Assembly: GCF_014268755.2 (NCBI RefSeq)
Contig: NZ_CP077093.1
Span: 6,384,501 to 6,448,500, forward strand
Reading direction: 5' to 3'
Source of the DNA: Pseudomonas vanderleydeniana
GTDB lineage: Bacteria > Pseudomonadota > Gammaproteobacteria > Pseudomonadales > Pseudomonadaceae
DNA: 64,000 nucleotides
Every line of letters starts with the position of its first letter. The first letter of the stretch is position 1. The position numbers were made by a program, and so were the translations under genes. Below, piece by piece: positions 1 to 10,006 of this stretch. The notes beneath the pieces are model-generated. The model made no database searches. It was given only the letters and a program-made list of their open reading frames with translations, and had not been told where the DNA came from.

Positions 1-848
1 GTCTTGGCGCCGGAGGCCAGGGCCAGCAGCTGGTGACCCAGGCAGATGCCGAACACCGGGATCTCGGTCTCGAGGATTTCCTTGATCGCCTGGATCGCGT
101 AGTCGCAAGGCTCCGGATCACCAGGGCCGTTGGACAGGAACACGCCATCCGGGTTCAGGGCCAGCGCCGCGCTCGCAGGCGCCTGGGCCGGCAGCACGGT
201 GACGCGGCAACCGCGCTCGACCAGCATGCGCAGGATGTTCGACTTGATCCCGTAGTCGTAGGCCACGACGTGGTAAGGCAGGTCGGCGGCCTCGATGGTC
301 GCATGGCTGTCGGTCTTCAATTCCCAGACCGTCGAACGCCACTCGTAGGCTTCCTTGGTGCTGACGACTTTCGCCAGGTCCATGCCCTTCAGGCCTGGGA
401 AGCCGCGGGCTGCGGCGATGGCCGCTTCCTCGGTGATGTTGTCGCCGGCCAGGATGCAGCCGTTCTGCGAGCCCTTCTCACGCAGGATGCGGGTCAGGCG
501 ACGGGTGTCGATACCGGCGATGGCCACCACATTGTTGGCCTTCAGGTAGTCCGACAGGGACATCGTGTTACGCCAGTTGCTCGCCACCAGCGGCAAGTCG
601 CGGATGACCAGGCCAGCCGACCAGACACGGTTGGACTCGGCGTCTTCCGGCGTGGTGCCGGTGTTGCCGATGTGCGGGTAGGTCAGGGTAACGATTTGTT
701 GGGCGTAGGAAGGATCGGTAAGGATTTCCTGATAGCCGGTCATTGCGGTGTTGAACACCACCTCACCAACGGTCTGGCCGTCGGCTCCAATGGCTTCGCC
801 GCGAAAAATGCTGCCATCAGCAAGGGCAAGTATGGCTGGCTTAGTCAA
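1..848 (-). CDS. carA: Carbamoyl-phosphate synthase small subunit (5' part, truncated by window edge)
   Basis: Glutaminase subunit of carbamoyl-phosphate synthase. It supplies ammonia from glutamine to CarB for arginine and pyrimidine synthesis in the cytoplasm. The reverse strand reads a protein beginning [13 protein letters not shown] and continues through the conserved NTAMTGYQE stretch. It runs to the class I glutamine amidotransferase signature [10 protein letters not shown], which holds the nucleophile cysteine, near the window edge. The C-terminal part and carB lie outside. The start is a TTG, chosen because it sits just after a strong GGGAGG ribosome site and gives the family N terminus. 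No ATG in the region does this. A terminator-like hairpin lies in the leader (separate entry). Identification is firm. Confidence 0.96.
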   Translation of the reverse strand, partial: MTKPAILALADGSIFRGEAIGADGQTVGEVVFNTAMTGYQEILTDPSYAQQIVTLTYPHIGNTGTTPEDAESNRVWSAGLVIRDLPLVASNWRNTMSLSDYLKANNVVAIAGIDTRRLTRILREKGSQNGCILAGDNITEEAAIAAARGFPGLKGMDLAKVVSTKEAYEWRSTVWELKTDSHATIEAADLPYHVVAYDYGIKSNILRMLVERGCRVTVLPAQAPASAALALNPDGVFLSNGPGDPEPCDYAIQAIKEILETEIPVFGICLGHQLLALASGAK

Positions 849-892
849 GAAGACCTCCCGTAAATAAAGCCTGAAAGGGCGATCGCAGGTTG

Positions 893-931
893 TAAAAAAG
901 CGGAGTGACGTATGGACACGTCACCCCGCTT
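893..931 (-). terminator. Terminator-like hairpin in the carA leader (candidate attenuator)
   Basis: Read on the minus strand, a 13-bp stem (AAGCGGGGTGACG with CGTCACTCCGCTT, one G-U pair) closes an 8-nt loop. Six T residues follow directly. This is the layout of a rho-independent terminator, placed about 45 nt upstream of the carA TTG. A 15-codon frame (921-968, minus, GTG start) ends inside the stem, so a leader-peptide attenuation model is possible. It could instead simply end transcription coming from dapB. I saw no convincing ArgR site. Confidence 0.6.
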
Positions 932-1075
932 CTTTCACTGAATTATTCTGCGCGCTTTTAGTGGACACACTAAAGCTGTAGCTTACAGAAAAACGCTTTT
1001 TTAATCCACCGCTAATGAGCCTTAAAGGCTGGAGAATGCGACAGGACGTCGCCAAGCGGTTTCGAGAACACCCAG

Positions 1076-1240
1076 CCTACCCTGTGGGAGCCTACCCTGT
1101 GGGAGCCTACCCTGTGGGAGCCTACCCTGTGGGAGCCTACCCTGTGGGAGCCTACCCTGTGGGAGCCTACCCTGTGGGAGCCTACCCTGTGGGAGCCTAC
1201 CCTGTGGGAGCCTACCCTGTGGGAGCCTACCCTGTGGGAG
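1076..1240. repeat. Eleven perfect tandem copies of a 15-bp unit
   Basis: The unit CCTACCCTGTGGGAG is repeated 11 times without a mismatch. The last copy runs directly into the left arm of a REP palindrome that itself begins TGTGGGAG, so the array appears to have grown from the edge of the REP. The period is a multiple of three and both strands stay open, but the array lies between dapB and carA. I do not think it codes for protein. Confidence 0.95.
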
Positions 1241-1312
1241 CCGGATTTATCCGCGAAGCCTTTAGCCATCTCAAGGTCGCTAAAAGCTTCGCGGATAAAT
1301 CCGGCTCCCACA
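1233..1312. repeat. REP-type inverted repeat
   Basis: Two 27-bp arms (1233-1259 and 1286-1312) are exact reverse complements around a 26-nt centre. The core reads GGGAGCCGGATTTATCCGCG. The same family occurs at 11058-11135. Such elements are common in Pseudomonas intergenic DNA. This one abuts the 15-bp tandem array. Confidence 0.9.
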
Positions 1313-1378
1313 AGGCCTGACTGCACCGCCTCACAGGACCTGCCCCCATAAGTGAAAGCAGGGGGAACATCACTCAGA

Positions 1379-2194
<816 letters not shown>

Positions 2195-3319
2195 TTACAG
2201 ATCGCCGAAGAAGCGCTTCATGCCCTCGAACCAACCGCTGGCCTTGGGCGAATGGGAACTGTCGACATCCAGCGAGGCACGGAACTCTTCCAGCAGCTCG
2301 CGCTGACGACGACTCAGATTCACCGGCGTCTCGACGGCCACGCGGCACATCAGGTCGCCCGCACCACCGCCACGCACCGGCGCCACACCCTTGCCACGCA
2401 AACGGAACTGCTTGCCAGTCTGGGTACCTTCCGGAATTTTCAGCTTGACCCGACCATCGAGGGTCGGTACTTCCAGTTCGCCACCCAGGGCGGCATCGAC
2501 GAAGCTGATCGGTACCTCGCAGTACAGGTGCTTGCCGTCACGCTGGAAGATGTCGTGCTCGCGCACGTTGATCACCACGTACAGGTCGCCGGTCGGACCA
2601 CCCTGGGTACCCGCCTCGCCCTCGCCGGACAGGCGAATGCGGTCGCCGGTGTCGACGCCAGCTGGCACCTTGACCGACAGGGTCTTGTACTCTTCGACGC
2701 GCCCCTGACCATGGCAGGAATCGCACGGATCGGAAATGATCTTGCCCTGGCCATGGCAGCGCGGGCAGGTCTGCTGCACCGAGAAGAAGCCCTGCTGCAT
2801 GCGCACCTGACCGATACCGCCGCAGGTCGGACAGGTCACCGGCGAAGAACCCTTCTTCGCGCCGGAACCGTCGCACGGTTTGCAGTTGACGAGTGTCGGC
2901 ACACGGATATTCACGGTGGTACCGCGCACCGCTTCTTCCAGGTTCAGCTCCAGGGTGTAGCGCAGGTCACTGCCACGCTGGGCGCCGCCACGGGAACCGC
3001 CGCGACCACCACCAAAGAAATCGCTGAACACATCGCCGAAGATATCGGAGAAGTTCTGCCCGCCGAAACCGGCACCGCCGCCGCCCATGCTCGGGTCGAC
3101 ACCGGCATGACCGTACTGGTCGTAGGCGGCACGCTTGCTGGAATCGGACAGGACCTCGTAGGCCTCGTTGGCCTCCTTGAATTTCTCTTCCGCAGCCTTG
3201 TCATCCGGATTGCGGTCCGGGTGATATTTCATCGCAAGACGACGATAAGCCTTTTTCAGCTCCGCCTCGCTGGAGCCACGCTCGACCCCCAATACCTCGT
3301 AATAGTCACGCTTTGCCAT
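2195..3319 (-). CDS. dnaJ: Chaperone protein DnaJ (Hsp40)
   Basis: Co-chaperone that delivers unfolded clients to DnaK and stimulates its ATPase. The 374-residue protein has the full class I layout. The J domain at residues 1-70 carries the HPD motif at 33-35. A glycine/phenylalanine-rich linker lies at about 75-115. Four CxxCxGxG zinc-finger repeats follow ([32 protein letters not shown]), then the C-terminal client-binding domains. The ATG at 3317-3319 has an AGGGG ribosome site and gives the family start [12 protein letters not shown] longer reading upstream adds 22 unrelated residues and was rejected. It lies in the order grpE-dnaK-dnaJ-dapB. Confidence 0.98.
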   Translation of the reverse strand: MAKRDYYEVLGVERGSSEAELKKAYRRLAMKYHPDRNPDDKAAEEKFKEANEAYEVLSDSSKRAAYDQYGHAGVDPSMGGGGAGFGGQNFSDIFGDVFSDFFGGGRGGSRGGAQRGSDLRYTLELNLEEAVRGTTVNIRVPTLVNCKPCDGSGAKKGSSPVTCPTCGGIGQVRMQQGFFSVQQTCPRCHGQGKIISDPCDSCHGQGRVEEYKTLSVKVPAGVDTGDRIRLSGEGEAGTQGGPTGDLYVVINVREHDIFQRDGKHLYCEVPISFVDAALGGELEVPTLDGRVKLKIPEGTQTGKQFRLRGKGVAPVRGGGAGDLMCRVAVETPVNLSRRQRELLEEFRASLDVDSSHSPKASGWFEGMKRFFGDL

Positions 3320-3390
3320 AAATTGCCCCTGAGGCCAGCACCCGAGCGTTGTCGCATGCTGTAAAAATTTGCGTACTCCAGACACGCCAA

Positions 3391-3410
3391 CGCGGGAGCA
3401 AGCTCCCGCG
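3391..3410. repeat. Short palindrome between dnaK and dnaJ
   Basis: CGCGGGAGC-AA-GCTCCCGCG has 9-bp arms with two central bases. No U tract follows on either strand, so it is more likely a REP-like hairpin or mRNA processing/stability element than a true terminator. Confidence 0.6.
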
Positions 3411-3470
3411 CGGCGACATCCTACCAGTCACCGCGCAAACGCAGTCAACCGGCCGACCAACAAGCCTTGA

Positions 3471-5387
3471 TTACTTGTGGTCTTTGACTTCCTCGAACTC
3501 GGCGTCGACGACGTCGTCCTTGTGCGCCTCTTCCTGGGCAGGCTGTGCACCGGCCTCAGGCTTGGCGCCCTGTTCGGCGTACATCTTCTGGGCCACAGGC
3601 GCGGAGACCTTGGACAGCTCCTCGACCTTGGCGTCGATGGCAGCCTTGTCGTCGCCCTTCACGGCGGCTTCCAGGGCAACCACGGCCGCTTCGATCGCGG
3701 TCTTCTCTTCCGCGGTCACCTTGTCGCCAGCGTCGGCGACCATCTTGCGAGTCGAGTGCACCAGTGCGTCGCCCTGGTTGCGAGCGGCAGCCAGCTCTTC
3801 GAACTTGCGGTCTTCCTCGGCGTTCAGCTCGGCATCGCGAACCATTTGCTGGATTTCTTCATCCGACAGACCCGAGTTGGCCTTGATGGTGATCTTCTGC
3901 TCTTTACCAGTGGCCTTGTCCTTCGCACCGACGTGCAGGATGCCGTTGGCGTCGATGTCGAAGGTCACTTCGATCTGTGGCACGCCACGGGGTGCTGGCG
4001 GGATCTCGGACAGGTCGAACTTGCCCAGCGACTTGTTCTGTGCGGCTTGCTTGCGCTCGCCCTGCAGAACGTGGATGGTCACGGCGCCCTGGTTGTCGTC
4101 GGCAGTCGAGAACACCTGCGACTTCTTGGTCGGGATGGTGGTGTTCTTCTCGATCAGCGCAGTCATCACGCCACCCATGGTTTCGATACCCAGGGTCAGC
4201 GGGCTGACGTCCAGCAGCAGAACGTCCTTCACGTCACCGGCCAGTACCGCGCCCTGGATGGCAGCGCCCATGGCCACGGCTTCGTCAGGGTTCACGTCCT
4301 TGCGTGCTTCCTTGCCGAAGAACTCGGTAACCAGCTTCTGCACCAGAGGCATGCGGGTCTGACCGCCGACCAGGATCACGTCGTTGATCGAACCGACGTC
4401 GATACCGGCGTCTTTCAGGGCGATGCGGCAAGGCTCGATGGTGCGCTGAACCAGGTCTTCCACCAGCGACTCCAGCTTGGCGCGGGAGATCTTCACGTTC
4501 AGGTGCTTCGGACCCGAGGCATCGGCGGTGATGTAAGGCAGGTTGACGTCGGTCGACTGCGAGGACGACAGCTCGATCTTGGCCTTCTCGGCGGATTCCT
4601 TCAGGCGCTGCATCGCCAGCGGGTCACCCTTGAGGTTCATGCCGCTTTCTTTCTTGAATTCGTCGACGAGGTAGTCGATCAGACGGATGTCGAAGTCTTC
4701 ACCACCGAGGAAGGTGTCGCCGTTGGTTGCCAGTACTTCGAACTGGTGCTCGCCATCGACTTCGGCGATTTCGATCACGGAAACGTCGAAGGTACCACCA
4801 CCCAGGTCATAGACGATGACGGTGTGGTCGCCCTTGGCCTTGTCCATGCCGTAGGCCAGAGCGGCGGCGGTTGGTTCGTTGATGATGCGCTTGACGTCCA
4901 GACCGGCGATACGACCGGCGTCCTTGGTCGCCTGGCGCTGGCTGTCGTTGAAGTAGGCCGGAACGGTGATCACCGCTTCGGTCACGGCCTCGCCGAGGTA
5001 GTCTTCGGCGGTCTTCTTCATCTTCTTCAGGATTTCAGCCGAAATCTGTGGCGGCGCCATCTTCTGGCCGTTCACTTCAACCCAGGCGTCACCGTTGTCG
5101 GCCTTGGCGATCTTGTACGGCACCATCTTGATGTCTTTCTGTACGACTTCTTCGTCGAACTTGCGACCGATCAGACGCTTTACCGCGTACAGGGTGTTGT
5201 GCGGGTTGGTCACGGCCTGGCGCTTGGCCGACTGGCCAACCAGGGTTTCGCCATCGTTGGCGTATGCAATGATCGACGGCGTGGTCCGAGCGCCTTCGGC
5301 GTTCTCGATCACCTTGACGTTGCCGTTTTCCAGAATGGAGACGCAGGAGTTGGTAGTCCCCAGGTCGATACCGATAATTTTGCCCAT
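3471..5387 (-). CDS. dnaK: Molecular chaperone DnaK (Hsp70)
   Basis: ATP-dependent cytoplasmic chaperone. The 638-residue protein begins [16 protein letters not shown], the Hsp70 phosphate-1 signature. It contains [13 protein letters not shown] and [14 protein letters not shown], the other two family signatures. It ends in an acidic tail with the EEVKD-type terminus seen in DnaK proteins. The ATG at 5385-5387 follows a GGGAG ribosome site. An upstream in-frame extension of 20 residues is not part of the family. grpE lies 100 nt upstream on the same strand, and the sigma-32 promoter before grpE should also drive this gene. Confidence 0.98.
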   Translation of the reverse strand: MGKIIGIDLGTTNSCVSILENGNVKVIENAEGARTTPSIIAYANDGETLVGQSAKRQAVTNPHNTLYAVKRLIGRKFDEEVVQKDIKMVPYKIAKADNGDAWVEVNGQKMAPPQISAEILKKMKKTAEDYLGEAVTEAVITVPAYFNDSQRQATKDAGRIAGLDVKRIINEPTAAALAYGMDKAKGDHTVIVYDLGGGTFDVSVIEIAEVDGEHQFEVLATNGDTFLGGEDFDIRLIDYLVDEFKKESGMNLKGDPLAMQRLKESAEKAKIELSSSQSTDVNLPYITADASGPKHLNVKISRAKLESLVEDLVQRTIEPCRIALKDAGIDVGSINDVILVGGQTRMPLVQKLVTEFFGKEARKDVNPDEAVAMGAAIQGAVLAGDVKDVLLLDVSPLTLGIETMGGVMTALIEKNTTIPTKKSQVFSTADDNQGAVTIHVLQGERKQAAQNKSLGKFDLSEIPPAPRGVPQIEVTFDIDANGILHVGAKDKATGKEQKITIKANSGLSDEEIQQMVRDAELNAEEDRKFEELAAARNQGDALVHSTRKMVADAGDKVTAEEKTAIEAAVVALEAAVKGDDKAAIDAKVEELSKVSAPVAQKMYAEQGAKPEAGAQPAQEEAHKDDVVDAEFEEVKDHK

Positions 5388-5487
5388 TTCACTCTCCCGA
5401 AACTTGGATTTTTTTGCCGCAGCGGTTATGGCCAACTGCGGTAGCACTTAAACGCTTGACTTATAGATGGGGTCGCTACGACCGATT

Positions 5488-6054
5488 TCAAGCCTGCTCG
5501 TCGATAGTCGGCGAAACCGGGGCGACCGCCTTGCTCACCACCACCATGGCCGGGCGCAGCAGGCGACCGTTGAGCTGGTAGCCCTTCTGGAACACCTTCA
5601 GCACGCTGTTCGGCTCGACGTCGGCGCTTTCCTGCATGGCCATGGCCTGGTGCAGCGCAGCGTTGAAGGGCTCACCGTGCGGGTCGATGGCTTCCAGCTG
5701 GTGGCGCTTGAAGGTGTCCTGGAACATCTTCAGGGTCAGCTCGATGCCTTCGCGCATCGGGCGAATGCTTTCGTCATCGGGATTGGACAGCTCCAGGCCG
5801 CGCTCCAGGCTGTCGAGGATCGGCAGCAGGTCGCCGGAGAATTTTTCCAGGGCGAACTTGTGCGCCTTCTCGACATCCTGCTCGGCACGGCGGCGAACGT
5901 TCTGCAGGTCGGCGGCTACGCGCAGCCCTTGATCCTGGGCAGCGGCCAGCTGCTCTTCGAGCGCCTGCACGCGGGTTGCCAGGTCATCGCTCGAAGCCTC
6001 GGCCGCCTGATTGGCTTCCTGATTTTGCGCATCCAGATTCTGTTCGTCAGCCAT
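5488..6054 (-). CDS. grpE: Nucleotide exchange factor GrpE
   Basis: Dimeric exchange factor that releases ADP from DnaK. The 188-residue protein has an acidic, glutamine-rich N terminus. A long coiled-coil helix follows (about residues 25-85, including [12 protein letters not shown]), then the compact C-terminal beta domain with the [18 protein letters not shown] signature. A near-perfect AAAGGAGG ribosome site lies before the ATG. It is the first gene of grpE-dnaK-dnaJ, directly behind a sigma-32 type promoter. Confidence 0.97.
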   Translation of the reverse strand: MADEQNLDAQNQEANQAAEASSDDLATRVQALEEQLAAAQDQGLRVAADLQNVRRRAEQDVEKAHKFALEKFSGDLLPILDSLERGLELSNPDDESIRPMREGIELTLKMFQDTFKRHQLEAIDPHGEPFNAALHQAMAMQESADVEPNSVLKVFQKGYQLNGRLLRPAMVVVSKAVAPVSPTIDEQA

Positions 6055-6106
6055 AAAAACCTCCTTTCAATATCGTCCGCGGGCTTGGCCCGCGCTTCTG
6101 CCCCCG

Positions 6107-6135
6107 TATATGGGGCCGCATTTTCCAGGTTCAAG
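6107..6135 (-). promoter_or_regulatory. Heat-shock (sigma-32) promoter of grpE-dnaK-dnaJ
   Basis: On the minus strand CTTGAA (6130-6135) is followed after 14 nt by CCCCATATA (6107-6115). This matches the RpoH consensus in both boxes and spacing. It lies about 50 nt upstream of the grpE ATG. Confidence 0.85.
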
Positions 6136-6234
6136 TGCCGAAAAAAATGCACCCCGCCCGATCGATGGACCCCATGCATCGCCGATCGCGCTAAAAAAGC
6201 CGGCCATTCAAGCGAATCGAACTAAGGCCGGGCA

Positions 6235-6271
6235 TTGTCAGGCAAAATGAAAACACTGTATAAATAACCAG
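6235..6271 (+). promoter_or_regulatory. recN promoter overlapped by a LexA (SOS) box
   Basis: TTGTCA (6235-6240), an 18-nt spacer and TATAAA (6259-6264) form a vegetative promoter. CTGTATAAATAACCAG (6256-6271) fits the SOS operator pattern CTG-N10-CAG and covers the -10 box, so LexA binding would block recN transcription. The start codon is 24 nt downstream. Confidence 0.85.
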
Positions 6272-6294
6272 ACATGAACCTGGGAGCGGCCTTC

Positions 6295-7968
6295 ATGCTG
6301 GTGCACCTGTCCGTACACAATTACGCAATCGTCGAGCATCTCGACCTGGAACTGGACCGCGGGATGAGCGTCATCACCGGCGAGACTGGTGCCGGCAAGT
6401 CGATCATGCTCGACGCCCTCGGCCTGACCCTTGGCGACCGGGCCGACAGCGGCGTGGTGCGCCCCGGCGCGGACAAGGCCGACATCCTCGCCACCTTCGA
6501 CCTGCAGGACATCCCGGAAGCACGCAGCTGGCTCGCCGAACGCGACCTGGACAGCGACGGCCCGTGCATCCTGCGTCGGGTCATCACCGCCGAAGGACGC
6601 TCACGCGGCTACATCAACGGCTCGACCTGCCCCCTCGGCGACCTCAAGGCCCTGGGCGAGCTGCTGATCGATATCCACAGCCAGCATGAGCACCAGTCCC
6701 TGCTCAAGACCGACACCCACCGCCGCCTGCTCGACGAGTACGCTGGCGCGACCGACCTCGCCCGCCAGGTACAGCTCGCTGCCCAACGCTGGCGCCAGAC
6801 CCGCCAGGAGCTGGAGCGCCTGTCCAACTCCGGCGACGAGCAGCGCGCGCGCCACCAGTTGCTCAGCTACCAGCTCGAAGAACTGGAAAACCTCGCCCTC
6901 GGCGAAAACGAACTGGAAGAGCTGGAACAGGAACACAAGAACCTGACCAACGCCGAGACCCTGCTCGGTGTCTGCCGCCAGGTGGTCGAGCAATGCAGCG
7001 AGAGCGATTCGGGCAACGTGCTGCACGCCCTCACCTCCTGCCTCAATCGCCTGACCAGCGTCAGCAACGGCTCCGGCGCATTGGGTGAAGCCGCCAACCT
7101 GCTGGCCAGCGCGCAGATCCAGGTGGAAGAAGCCGTCGGCGAATTGAACCGCTTCGTCGACCACTTCGACGCCGACCCGGGCCGCCTGCAGTATCTCGAG
7201 GAACGCCTGGATGCCATCTATACCCTGGCACGCAAGCACCGCATCCAGCCGACCGAAGTGGCGACCCTGCAGCAGAAGCTGCTGGACGAAATCGAAACCA
7301 TGAACGCCAACGACGAGGCCATCGAACGCCTCGGCGAAGAACTGACCGCCTACGCCCGACATTACCAGGAACGCGCCCGCGAACTCAGCGAACTGCGCCG
7401 CGAAGCCGCCACCGGCCTGGCCAGCGCGGTCGAACAGGAAATCCAGCGTCTGGGCATGCCCGGCGGACGCTTCAACATCGAGTTGCACGCCAACACCAGC
7501 GACGAGCCGCTGCCCTATGGCCTTGAACAGGTCGAACTACTGGTCAGCGCCAACCCGGGGCAGCCGCTGAAAGCCCTGGCCAAGGTCGCCTCGGGTGGCG
7601 AGCTGTCGCGCATCAGCCTGGCGATCCAGGTGATCACCGCACAGACCTCGCGCATCCCGACCCTGGTATTCGACGAAGTGGACGTGGGCATCGGCGGCCC
7701 GACGGCGGAAATCGTCGGCCAACTGCTGCGACGCCTCGGCGACCGCGGGCAGGTGCTGACCGTGACCCACCTGCCGCAAGTTGCCGCCCAGGGCCACCAT
7801 CATCTATTCGTACACAAGGTTCGCGGCAGCAATGCCACGCACACGGCCGTGTCCAAGCTGGGCAAGACCGAGCGGGTCGAGGAAGTCGCGCGCATGCTCG
7901 GCGGCATCGACCTCACCAAGGAATCCCTCGCTCACGCGAAGAAGATGGTGGTCACGGCCAAAAGCTGA
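6295..7968 (+). CDS. recN: DNA repair protein RecN
   Basis: SMC-like ATPase that acts early in recombinational repair of double-strand breaks. The 557-residue protein opens MLVHLSVHNYAIVEHL. The Walker A motif GETGAGKS is at residues 29-36, followed by long coiled-coil regions. The C-terminal ATPase half has the signature VASGGELSRISLA and Walker B LVFDEVDVGIGG. The ATG at 6295 was chosen over one 21 nt upstream because it gives the family N terminus and follows GGGAG. The LexA box just upstream marks it as an SOS gene. Confidence 0.97.
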   Translation: MLVHLSVHNYAIVEHLDLELDRGMSVITGETGAGKSIMLDALGLTLGDRADSGVVRPGADKADILATFDLQDIPEARSWLAERDLDSDGPCILRRVITAEGRSRGYINGSTCPLGDLKALGELLIDIHSQHEHQSLLKTDTHRRLLDEYAGATDLARQVQLAAQRWRQTRQELERLSNSGDEQRARHQLLSYQLEELENLALGENELEELEQEHKNLTNAETLLGVCRQVVEQCSESDSGNVLHALTSCLNRLTSVSNGSGALGEAANLLASAQIQVEEAVGELNRFVDHFDADPGRLQYLEERLDAIYTLARKHRIQPTEVATLQQKLLDEIETMNANDEAIERLGEELTAYARHYQERARELSELRREAATGLASAVEQEIQRLGMPGGRFNIELHANTSDEPLPYGLEQVELLVSANPGQPLKALAKVASGGELSRISLAIQVITAQTSRIPTLVFDEVDVGIGGPTAEIVGQLLRRLGDRGQVLTVTHLPQVAAQGHHHLFVHKVRGSNATHTAVSKLGKTERVEEVARMLGGIDLTKESLAHAKKMVVTAKS

Positions 7969-8005
7969 ATGGAGGCCAATCTCCAAGCCGGAACATTTCT
8001 GGTAA

Positions 8006-8040
8006 TAAAAAAGCACGAAGGCGACCCTGGGGTCGCCTTC
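8006..8040 (-). terminator. Rho-independent terminator of fur
   Basis: Stem GAAGGCGACC/GGTCGCCTTC (8017-8040). On the minus strand it is followed shortly by a run of T (the A run at 8006-8012 on the plus strand). It lies 36 nt beyond the fur stop. It may also slow plus-strand transcription from recN, but it has no T tract in that direction. Confidence 0.8.
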
Positions 8041-8075
8041 GCTCGCTTCACCGGACCTGAATCCGTAACGCAGGA

Positions 8076-8480
8076 TTACTTCTTCTTGCGTACGTGCAGC
8101 ACCAGGTTGTGATCGATCAGCTCAAAGCCATGCTCTTCGGCAATGGCGCGCTGCAGCTTCTCGATTTCCGGGTTGATGAACTCGATGACTTCACCGGTAT
8201 CCACGTTCACCATGTGATCGTGATGCTCGCCGTCCGCCAGCTCGAACACGGCATGGCCGCCATCGAAGTTGTGACGGACCACCAGCCCGGCCGCTTCGAA
8301 TTGGGTCAATACACGGTAGACCGTCGCCAGGCCGACATCCTCGCCAGCTTCCATCAACGCCTTGTACACATCCTCGGCGCTCATGTGACGCTGCTCGGTG
8401 GAATCGAGCATCTGTAGAATCTTGACCCGTGGCAGAGTCACTTTTAAGCCAGCTTTGCGTAGTTCGCTATTTTCAACCAT
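8076..8480 (-). CDS. fur: Ferric uptake regulator Fur
   Basis: Iron-sensing dimeric repressor. The 134-residue protein begins MVENSELRKAGLKVTLPR. An N-terminal winged helix (about residues 1-85) includes AEDVYKALMEAGEDVGLATVYRVL. The dimerisation and metal-binding domain carries the HHDHM cluster. The ATG at 8478-8480 gives the canonical start. A reading 32 residues longer has no family support and runs into the promoter region shared with bamE. The gene is divergent from bamE, the usual Pseudomonas arrangement. Confidence 0.97.
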   Translation of the reverse strand: MVENSELRKAGLKVTLPRVKILQMLDSTEQRHMSAEDVYKALMEAGEDVGLATVYRVLTQFEAAGLVVRHNFDGGHAVFELADGEHHDHMVNVDTGEVIEFINPEIEKLQRAIAEEHGFELIDHNLVLHVRKKK

Positions 8481-8504
8481 GGTCAGCTTTCTCGCCGATG
8501 CTGC

Positions 8505-8533
8505 TTCGCAGCTTCTCTTAATACGGGTATGAT
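8505..8533 (+). promoter_or_regulatory. Candidate bamE promoter in the fur-bamE intergenic region
   Basis: TTCGCA (8505-8510), a 17-nt spacer and TATGAT (8528-8533) precede the bamE ATG by about 45 nt. The -35 box matches only four of six positions. The divergent fur promoter must overlap this stretch. Confidence 0.4.
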
Positions 8534-8578
8534 CGGGGTTTACGTTGTCCCAGCCAAGATAGTGGAAGTCGCCCACCG

Positions 8579-9109
8579 ATGCAAAACACCAAGCTCTTGC
8601 TAACCAGTTTCACCTTAGTGGGACTGCTCGCACTCGCCGGTTGTTCATTCCCCGGGGTTTACAAAATCGACATCCAACAGGGCAATGTCGTCACGCAGGA
8701 CATGATAGACCAGTTGCGCCCGGGAATGACCCGACGGCAAGTACGGTTTATCATGGGCAACCCCCTGTTGACCGACACATTCCACGCCAATCGCTGGGAT
8801 TACCTGTACAGCCTGCAGCCTGGTGGCGGTGAGCGCCAGCAGGAACGTGTCAGCCTGATTTTCAGTGACGACGACAAGCTCATGAGCCTGGCGGGCGACT
8901 TCATGCCCGGCGTGAGCCGTGACGAAGCCATTCTCGGCAAGGACAGCGGCACGACGGTCGAAGCTCCGGCGCAGAACGTCGAAACACCGAAGAAGAAAGA
9001 GAAGCCAGCCAAGCCAGGTTCGCTGCTCGATCAGATCCAGAAAGACGTCGATGGCGTGAAAACCGTGCCGGTTCCGACCCCGGAGCCGCTGGATACCTCA
9101 CCGCAGTAA
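8579..9109 (+). CDS. bamE: Outer membrane assembly lipoprotein BamE (OmlA/SmpA)
   Basis: Lipoprotein partner of the BamA beta-barrel assembly machine at the inner face of the outer membrane. The 176-residue protein has a lipoprotein signal peptide with lipobox LALAGC (lipidated Cys22). The BamE core then contains [26 protein letters not shown] (in parts) and [10 protein letters not shown]-terminal extension rich in Lys, Pro and Glu (about residues 125-176) follows; extensions of this kind are usual in Pseudomonas OmlA. It is divergent from fur and followed by a strong terminator. Confidence 0.95.
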   Translation: MQNTKLLLTSFTLVGLLALAGCSFPGVYKIDIQQGNVVTQDMIDQLRPGMTRRQVRFIMGNPLLTDTFHANRWDYLYSLQPGGGERQQERVSLIFSDDDKLMSLAGDFMPGVSRDEAILGKDSGTTVEAPAQNVETPKKKEKPAKPGSLLDQIQKDVDGVKTVPVPTPEPLDTSPQ

Positions 9110-9121
9110 TATCGCGACGCA

Positions 9122-9150
9122 AAAAAAGCCCGGCATGTCCGGGCTTTTTT
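9122..9150 (+). terminator. Rho-independent terminator after bamE
   Basis: AGCCCGG-cat-GTCCGGGCT type hairpin flanked by A7 on the left and T6 on the right. It begins 12 nt past the bamE stop and can work on both strands. Confidence 0.9.
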
Positions 9151-9166
9151 ATTTGTTGATGCCCCG

Positions 9167-9290
9167 TCCTGAATAAGGTTTTGATCGTTCCCACGCTCCG
9201 CGTGGGAATGCCTCTCTAGCCGCTCGGCGTCTGCCGTTGTGACGCATAGCGTCACCGGCTGCGTTCCCACGCAGGAGCGTGGGAACGATC
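9167..9290. repeat. 124-bp composite palindromic repeat, copy 1
   Basis: Begins TCCTGAATAAGGTTTTGATC and contains the palindromic frame GATCGTTCCCACGCTCCGCG with its reverse complement at the far end. An almost identical 124-bp copy lies at 9561-9684, and shorter relatives occur at 43045 and 53176. Confidence 0.85.
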
Positions 9291-9400
9291 GAAAGCAGCC
9301 TCGACACCCTACGGAGCAGCCAATCGCGAGAAAAGCCTGCTGACAGCGGTCAGCAGGTTTACCGTGATGAAAGCCGAACTCTCGGGATAAGAGCAGGTTT

Positions 9401-9521
9401 TGTGGCGAGCGGGCTTGCCCGCGCTCGGCTGCAACGCAGCCGCAGCCGTATCGCCTGAGACGGCGCAACCCGCAGGTTTTGGGGTGCTTTGCACCCAGCG
9501 CGGGCAAGCCCGCTCGCCACA
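9401..9521. repeat. REP-type inverted repeat (GGCGAGCGGGCTTGCCCGCG family)
   Basis: The left arm TGTGGCGAGCGGGCTTGCCC and its right counterpart ending GCCCGCTCGCCACA enclose smaller nested palindromes. The element sits between the two 124-bp repeats, so 9167-9684 holds only repeats and no gene. Confidence 0.8.
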
Positions 9522-9560
9522 CTGAGCAGCCTGCACCATAGGCAATATCACCCTGCCTAG

Positions 9561-9684
9561 TCCTGAATAAGGTTTTGATCATTCCCACGCTCCGCGTGGG
9601 AATGCCTCTCTAGACGCTCGGCGTCTGCCGTTGTGACGCATAGCGTCACCGGCTGCGTTCCCACGCAGGGGCGTGGGAACGATC
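9561..9684. repeat. 124-bp composite palindromic repeat, copy 2
   Basis: Matches copy 1 (9167-9290) over its whole length with only a few substitutions, including the non-palindromic lead-in TCCTGAATAAGG. This shows a duplication of a whole block rather than two independent REP insertions. Confidence 0.85.
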
Positions 9685-9691
9685 GATGCGC

Positions 9692-10006
9692 CTACAAGTT
9701 CTGCGCCCGAGCCTTGGCCGCCTTCTCCGCCCGTAGCCGCCTCACCTCTTTCGGATCCGCCAGCAGCGGTCGATAGATCTCGATACGATCTCCCTCGACC
9801 ACGACCCTGACCTCCGGGTCATTCACCACCTTGCCGAAAATCCCCAACGGGCAACCCGACAGATCCACCCCGGGAAACTGCTCGGCCATCCCCGACAAGC
9901 CAACTGCCGCCCGCAAGGTCGTCCCCACCGGCACCGAAACCTCCAGCAGGCACTGACGCCCGACCTCGGCGTACACCACCTCGATGGCGACCCGCGACTC
10001 AGCCAT
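9692..10006 (-). CDS. rnfH: RnfH/RatB family protein (UPF0125)
   Basis: Small beta-grasp protein of 104 residues beginning [18 protein letters not shown]. The family core includes GCPLGIFGKVV and GDRIEIYRPLLADPKEVRRLRAEKA. The biochemical role of the family is poorly defined; in many gammaproteobacteria it is encoded next to ratA and smpB, as here. The ATG at 10004-10006 overlaps the end of ratA by 8 nt (frames differ), so the two are translationally coupled. A start 10 residues upstream would extend deeper into ratA and is less likely. Confidence 0.9.
   Translation of the reverse strand: MAESRVAIEVVYAEVGRQCLLEVSVPVGTTLRAAVGLSGMAEQFPGVDLSGCPLGIFGKVVNDPEVRVVVEGDRIEIYRPLLADPKEVRRLRAEKAAKARAQNL

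Noticed and set aside
3477..5444. Plus-strand frame of over 600 codons opposite dnaK
   Set aside because: Mirror frame of dnaK. The same effect explains the long frames opposite lldE, eat and the chemoreceptor gene.
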